A DNA stretch of 64,000 nucleotides from Symbiodinium sp. CCMP2592 (lineage: Eukaryota; Sar; Dinophyceae; Suessiales; Symbiodiniaceae), in contig CAJNDT010001015.1 in assembly GCA_905221615.1 (NCBI GenBank), positions 36,082-100,081 of the forward strand. Direction: 5' to 3'. Positions within the stretch are counted from its first letter, which is position 1. Each line of letters begins with the position of its first letter. Both the position numbers and the translations under genes were made by a program. Below are positions 59,366 to 64,000 of this stretch, in pieces. Below the pieces are notes generated by a model. That model was given only the letters and a program-made list of their open reading frames with translations. It was not told the origin of the DNA and did not search any database.

Positions 59366-61714
59366 ATGGATGCATGGAGTGACTTTGGAATTCGGTTCCG
59401 GTCGAAGGATCGGAAGCATGGGGAGCCATTCCCACTGCCTCGGCTGTCAAAGTGGAGATCGGTGGGATCGGACCCGGTGCAAGCGCTGAAGCGGCGAGTG
59501 GATGGTGCCTTCAAGGTCTTGAACGATCTCGCCTCGGCACCTTTTGATACAGCACCTTGCAGCCTTCCTCTCACACAGTCCCAAACGTGGATGATGAATG
59601 ATGTGATGAGGAGGGTGGCTGCTTTTGGAGAGCCGCCGCCTGGCATTGACGAGGAGACGGCAATCCGCGACTTGGCCGCGAAGGCCAACCTCTACATGGA
59701 GGAGGCTGCGCACCTTGCCGACTGTGACATGGATAAGATCAAGGTACTTCATCGACGGCGCCCTGTACTACCAGCACATGGACTTTTACCTCCGCATGCA
59801 CGTGTTTACCTGGACCATTTCGCCGAACTCATCGAAAAGAGCCCTGGCGAGCTGGAGATGGAAGCGGAGACGAGTGATCCCATTGAGCCGTATTGGGACC
59901 CTCGCCTCAGGAACGATAAAGCACTGCGCCTCAAATTCTACCATGCTCTCCAGGATGCTGGCCTGCTCACCTTTCGACGCAGACGAAAGGCCAGGGTTGG
60001 CTTCTTTGTGGTTCGGAAAAAGGACGGGATGCAGCGGCTGATTGTGGACGCTCGCCAGTCTAATCAACGACACCGGCGGCCTCCTACGACTGCCTGGCTA
60101 CGGCAGCTGGGATGGTCGATGTCGACTTCGGGGACCTTGTTGGCTCGGGCTGCGGACCAGTCAGTGAAGCCTGTCTCCCTTCAATGGCTGCCGGTGACGT
60201 GGGGGATTGTTTTTACAACTTTTCTCTGGACATGGTTTCAAGCTGGTTCTGCACGGACGATGTGGACACAGCCGGAAACCTTCGGCGCATGGGCTTTGAG
60301 GTAGACAATATCTTCGACGACGCCACCCAGAAGTACATCACTCCGGCGGATGACGAGCCTCTGTTCTTCGCCTTCCGTGGGATGTGCATGGGATGGAGTT
60401 GGGCCCTCTACCTGGCCAACGAGATTGTTGTGCATCAAACAGCTCTCGGAGGCAGCCTTGAAGAGGACCGTTTTATCCGGGACAAGAAGCCCCCGCCACG
60501 AGTGGGTGCGAGCGAGCCTGGGGTGGGGGTCTATGTCGACAACGTGAATATCATTGGGCTCGGGCAACAACCGGTCAACGACGTCATGGACGCTGTTGCG
60601 GACCGCTTCGCTGGCCTCGGGATTCCCTTTGAGGTTACGGACAAGGCGGGGGACCCGGTCATCGAGTCCCTCGGCTTGGAGTTCAACTTTGAGGGCGGCG
60701 GCATGGTGGTTCGTGACACTCGGAAGCGGGCCTGGCGGCTATGGTTGGCGACCAAGGCTCTGGCGCGTCGACAACGAGTTTCTGGTGAAGTCCTTCGTGT
60801 TTGGCTTGGCCATGTGAATTTCTACTTCCAGTTGAACCGGTCCTGCGTGTCGGTGATCTCGGCTTGCTATCGCTTCGCGGCGCTACACCTTGGGCGCAGA
60901 GGTCATGTGTGGCCGAATGTGCGCAAGGAACTTCGACAGGTCATGGGACTTATCTTCTTAGTGGAGGTCGATATGGCAGCCCCTCGGGTTAGCACGGTCC
61001 ATGTTGGCGACGCGTCAATGTATGGATTCTTTTTGATGAAGACGGAGGCTACCCGGGAAGAAATTGATCGTGAGCTCCGTGTTCGTGAACACTGGAGATT
61101 TATTCCAGGAAGGCTGGTGCATAAGGTGCCAGCTGTGCAAGACGGCCCCATCAGACAAGACTTCGTGGGCCACTGTCACCTGTGGGATCGGCACGGAGTA
61201 CGGCAGGCAGCTTCGTGAAGACCTGGATCTGGTCGCTGGGCGACCCTTGGAACGCAGGCGAAAGCAGCTCTTTGGCCCGGCGAAAATCGCTGAGCCAACC
61301 CTCCTGGAGGCCAACCTCCATCCTCCTGTGCATGACTGTTGGCACGACTCCCGACGTTGGGGCCTGATCCAGGCTGCTCCTTGGAGGGACCCAGCCGAGC
61401 ACATAAACCCCAAAGAAGCTCGAGTATGTGTGATGGGCCTCAGACGCTGGGCTCGTTCATCAAGCAACTTGGGGAAGGTTGTCTTCACACTTAGTGACAG
61501 CTTGGTCTCAGTGCTGGCGTTGGAAAAGGGGAGATCCACTTCGGCATCCCTCAACCGAGTGTGCCGCAAAGCTTGTGCATATGCAGTGGGGGGACGAATG
61601 ACATGGAGGATAAGGCATATTCGTACTGAGCACAACCCGGCTGACAAACCCTCACGGCTTTACGATCCTCCCACTTCTGCCTCGAAGCCTTTGTCCCGCT
61701 TTGTGGTCACCTGA
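59366..61714 (+). pseudogene. DIRS-like reverse transcriptase-RNase H, two frameshifts
   Basis: First ATG of the frame at 59366 (MDAWSDFGIRFRSKDRKHGE). RT fingers VGFFVVRKKDGMQRLIVDAR at about 59997-60056. A frame change near 60070-60090 leads into AGMVDVDFGDLVGSG, GDCFYNFSL, MCMGWSWALYLANEIVVHQ and the catalytic GVYVDNVNIIG (Y-V-D-N at 60532-60543, Asn replacing the second Asp). A second frame change near 61170 restores the first frame (GIGTEYGRQLREDLDL). RNase H: VHVGDASMYGFFL, FTLSDSLVSVLALEKGRS and RIRHIRTEHNPADKPSRLYD. The last block is typical of DIRS/gypsy-type RNase H. Whether Y-V-D-N is a family trait or damage is not decided by the sequence. Confidence 0.8.
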
Positions 61715-61716
61715 CC

Positions 61717-62715
61717 ATGTCCTCTTTCGAGCAAGGTGGTGCTGCCGGCGACGAGGGATTCGAGAAGAGACGAGGCGGACCAGAGCCAGATAGCGGGTTC
61801 AAGGGTCGTTTTGCTTGGGAACTCTTTAGTGGCACGGGAAACCTCACAAAAGCTATAGATCGAGCAGGGTTGCCTTGTCTTCAACCTCTTGATGTATGTC
61901 GAGCGCCTCATCACGATCTGACCCATCCAGCTGTGCAGCGTATCGTCCTTGATGTGTTGCTTTCTGGTCTGGTCTGGTACGTTCATATGGGCACTCCTTG
62001 CGTGGTCTGGAGCAGAGCACGTCACAACATTCAGAACCATAAGAAGGCTCGGGCAAAAGAACGGGTCGGAATACAACTGGCTGCCTTCAGTGCTCGAATC
62101 GCTTGGCTGTGCTTGGACTTGGGGGTTGGGTTTTCCATTGAGAATCCAAGGAGTTCTTTGTTGTGGAGTTTTGCGCCTATTCTGCAACTGCTTGGTGATA
62201 GCAGGGTGTCCTTTGTGACCTACGACAGCTGTCAGTACGGAGCTTGTTGCAAAAAACCCACGGCACTCCTCACCAACCTGCAGTCCTTAAGTTCGCTCAG
62301 TCAACATTGTGATCGGAGTCACCGCCATGAAGTCCTGAGACGCTCGTGGCGAGTTAAGCGAGAAGGTCGCTGGATCACTGAGGCTCGTACGGCATCCGCC
62401 GGCGCATACACAGTGGCTCTGGCTTCAGCTTGGGCGAAAGCCTTGAAGAAGAGCGGCCCTCAGGTCTCACGCGACGACTGTGAGGATCCCGTCCAGGCTG
62501 AGCAGGTTGAGCGCCTACTTCAGGGAGAACGAGATCCTTTGGTCCCGCGTGGGCCGGCGGGCTGTGGAGTCGTCTGCGACGCAGACGTCGACTCCCTCCG
62601 TGCCGAAGGCATTGTGTTTGGCCAGCACAACAAGAAGGAGGCCGCTGTGCTCACCGGTGGACCGTTCAAAGCAGTCTACCCCGCCGAAACCTCGGCGGGC
62701 GCAGCGAAAGCCTAA
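61717..62715 (+). CDS. C5-cytosine methyltransferase-like protein of the DIRS-like element (332 aa)
   Basis: ATG at 61717, two bases after the RT stop; uninterrupted to TAA 62713. Motif I-like ELFSGTGNLTKAI (residues ~35-47, S-adenosylmethionine loop), motif IV-like GTPCVVWSRAR with the Pro-Cys pair (~91-101), motif VI-like ENPRSSLLW (~142-150) and a later DSCQYGACCKKPTALLTN block. In C5-cytosine methyltransferases the Pro-Cys Cys attacks cytosine and the motif VI Glu assists; both are present. The methyltransferase usually described in DIRS elements is of the DAM (adenine) type, so F-x-G-x-G/P-C/E-N order is noteworthy. The only gene of the distal half that is unbroken. Confidence 0.65.
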   Translation: MSSFEQGGAAGDEGFEKRRGGPEPDSGFKGRFAWELFSGTGNLTKAIDRAGLPCLQPLDVCRAPHHDLTHPAVQRIVLDVLLSGLVWYVHMGTPCVVWSRARHNIQNHKKARAKERVGIQLAAFSARIAWLCLDLGVGFSIENPRSSLLWSFAPILQLLGDSRVSFVTYDSCQYGACCKKPTALLTNLQSLSSLSQHCDRSHRHEVLRRSWRVKREGRWITEARTASAGAYTVALASAWAKALKKSGPQVSRDDCEDPVQAEQVERLLQGERDPLVPRGPAGCGVVCDADVDSLRAEGIVFGQHNKKEAAVLTGGPFKAVYPAETSAGAAKA

Positions 62716-63717
62716 AGTCGACCTCAGTGGAAAGGAGTTGCCTGTGGGCCTCAGACTGCGTGCAGCCAAAGTCTCTCAGAAAACTCTGGACTCTTACCTC
62801 ATGCAGAGTGCCTCTTTTGAGAAGTGGGCAAGAGAGCGCAAGGCCAAGGTCAATAAGAATAACCTCGACAAGCACGTCGTCAAGTACCTCACTTGGCTTT
62901 TTGAGCACGAGGATTCGGAACCTTGGACGGCAGCTTACTTGGTTTATGGTCTGCAGCTTCTCCGGTGTGACATACCAAAGCATCTTTTCCTCCCAAACGC
63001 TAAAGAAGCGTTGGCTGGCTGGCGCAAGCAGCGACCAGGCTCCATGAGACTGCCAGTCCCCGAGGAGTTTGTCTACGACGTAGTGTTGTTTCTGGCCCAG
63101 CAGCACCTTCAGCTTGCACTGTTGGTCCTTCTCCAGCTCGATGGCTACCTCAGACCTAGTGAGGCACTCGGCTTGACCCAGGACCCCTTGGTTCCGCCGG
63201 CAGGGGCGCGATACCCCCGCTGGGGGATTGTGGTGGCGCTGGAAAAGCTGGGGGAGCGAACAAAGGCTCCACAGACGACAGCATCTTCGTAGGTGACCTC
63301 GCGGACCGACGGTGGATGCGAGAGGTCATGCAGTTCCTCTGGGACACGTCAGAGCATGCTCTCTTTCCTGATTGCAATCTCAGCCTCTACGAGCGCTAAT
63401 TGACGGAAGCCACCGCCGCTCTTGAGTACACAGGTCACCATATTCTGCGTCACTCTGGAGCCTCCAACGACCGTGCCCACGACAGGCGCAGTTTGGCAGA
63501 CATCCAAAAGCGCGGCCGTTGGGTTGCAAAGAAAAGTGTCCTGAGATATGAGAAAGCAGCCCTCATGCAGCGACAGTGGAAGTTTGCTCCGCAACACCGC
63601 TTGGCTGACATTCGGGCTGCGCCTAAGTGCTTGGCAGCGGCGCTGCCTCAGCTGCTTCGGGCAAGGCGGTCGGACCGACCACAATCGTCAAAACGGGCTC
63701 GTTTGAATGGGAGGTGA
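62480..63717 (+). pseudogene. tyrosine recombinase of the DIRS-like element, broken
   Basis: The reading frame overlaps the end of the methyltransferase gene; no ATG occurs in it before 62801, so the start is unclear. Core-binding domain: LRLRAAKVSQKTLDSYLMQS and NNLDKHVVKYLTWLFEHEDS. Catalytic domain: box I LDGYLRPSEALGL (Arg near 63151), then a frame change near 63270-63290 to DSIFVGDLADRRW, an in-frame TAA at 63397, then H-I-L-R in TGHHILRHSGASND and IQKRGRWVAKKSVLRYEKAA with the probable nucleophile Tyr. R, HxxR and Y are all present although the frame is broken. It would integrate the circular cDNA. Confidence 0.75.
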
Positions 63718-64000
63718 GCAGCTGAAGCTTTTGTGTCACTGCTGATTTGAAAGAGGGGCTGAGGCCTTTCACTCTTCAGCATTCCAGGCCTGTCATACAA
63801 GGCCGGCTGTACATGCAAGCCGCAGCTCACATCATGCTACCACGCTGTAAAAGCCTGGGCACATTGTGGGAGTGTCATGGGCCTTTGGTATGTCGCTAGC
63901 GTTGGTGCCCAGCTCCTGCCGCTGGAGGTGTCCAACAGGTGCTCAATGCACCGCTTGGGCACTGGAATGCACTGGACAGTTCGCGAATTGCAAACTTTCC
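63718..64000. other. 3' flank of the DIRS-like element
   Basis: No gene. GGCCTTTCACTCTTCAGCATTCCAGGCC and similar short inverted words are present, but no terminal repeat could be matched to the left side. Confidence 0.35.

Larger units (their letters stand above)
57684..63717 (+). mobile_element. DIRS-like tyrosine-recombinase retrotransposon with methyltransferase gene
   Basis: Five consecutive + strand coding units: a coiled-coil/membrane protein, a Gag-like protein, RT plus RNase H, a cytosine-methyltransferase-like protein and a tyrosine recombinase. Neighbours are adjacent or overlap. DIRS elements carry RT-RNase H, often a methyltransferase domain, and a tyrosine recombinase in place of an integrase, which fits. 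RT has two frameshifts and the recombinase one frameshift plus an in-frame stop, so this copy is inactive. Terminal repeats not found; the window ends 283 bases after the last coding unit. Confidence 0.8.

Noticed and set aside
62804..62814. TGCAGAGTGCC resembling the dispersed 11-mer
   Set aside because: First base differs, it lacks the AAG lead, and it encodes L-M-Q-S-A in the conserved recombinase core, so chance is the better explanation.

Overview
The window looks like repeat-rich nuclear DNA of a dinoflagellate, most likely Symbiodiniaceae. I infer this from Ty1/copia Gag sequences of the kind abundant in Symbiodinium genomes (a W-D-G-S-A start, W-R-R-Y-x-R-E-V, Lys/Gly-rich KGKGKG linkers), a relict of the dinoflagellate spliced leader 30 bases upstream of one gene, tyrosine-recombinase retroelements carrying a methyltransferase-like gene, and long gene-poor stretches full of micro- and minisatellites. 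Every coding region I could support lies on the + strand, which fits the one-way gene blocks of dinoflagellates. This assignment is inference; no rRNA or organelle marker is present.

Layout. 1-13.6 kb is mostly non-coding with small dispersed and tandem repeats; 5.7-7.5 kb holds scattered fibronectin-type-III-like exon fragments. 14.0-18.4 kb is a dead copia element with many frameshifts, no integrase core and no RT catalytic motif, cut off by a 2.5-kb satellite with fold-back sub-repeats (18.4-20.9 kb). A 460-bp sequence at 21.85-22.31 kb recurs inverted at 51.34-51.80 kb with about three differences. The left copy continues into a hypothetical gene (22.16 kb); four more hypothetical genes or remnants follow to 27.9 kb among microsatellites. 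From 29.1 to 43.8 kb lies a tyrosine-recombinase element (recombinase, then two Gag-like genes) with a strong GCTA/GATA word bias. Its recombinase gene was split by a recent, structurally complete copia element (30,818-39,719): two 208-bp LTRs that read as identical, a GGAGA target duplication, primer site, polypurine tract and one 2653-codon ORF. That polyprotein runs about 680 residues past RNase H and adds a membrane-like segment, a long coiled coil and a second zinc knuckle.

44.2-51.1 kb is the most unusual part: a compact one-way set of at least six small genes (one pair a tandem duplicate, one with a phosphatase-type HCX5R motif) strewn with 21 exact copies of the 11-base near-palindrome GGCAGAGTGCC, all in one orientation and, as far as I could find by eye, absent from the rest of the window. 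51.8-52.8 kb is AT-rich and carries a Lys/Glu-rich ORF like those of large algal DNA viruses. 57.7-63.7 kb is a DIRS-like retroelement: coiled-coil/membrane protein, Gag-like protein, RT-RNase H (broken), cytosine-methyltransferase-like protein, tyrosine recombinase (broken).

Copy counts, repeat boundaries and frameshift positions were read by eye. Domain names rest on motif recognition and not on a search.
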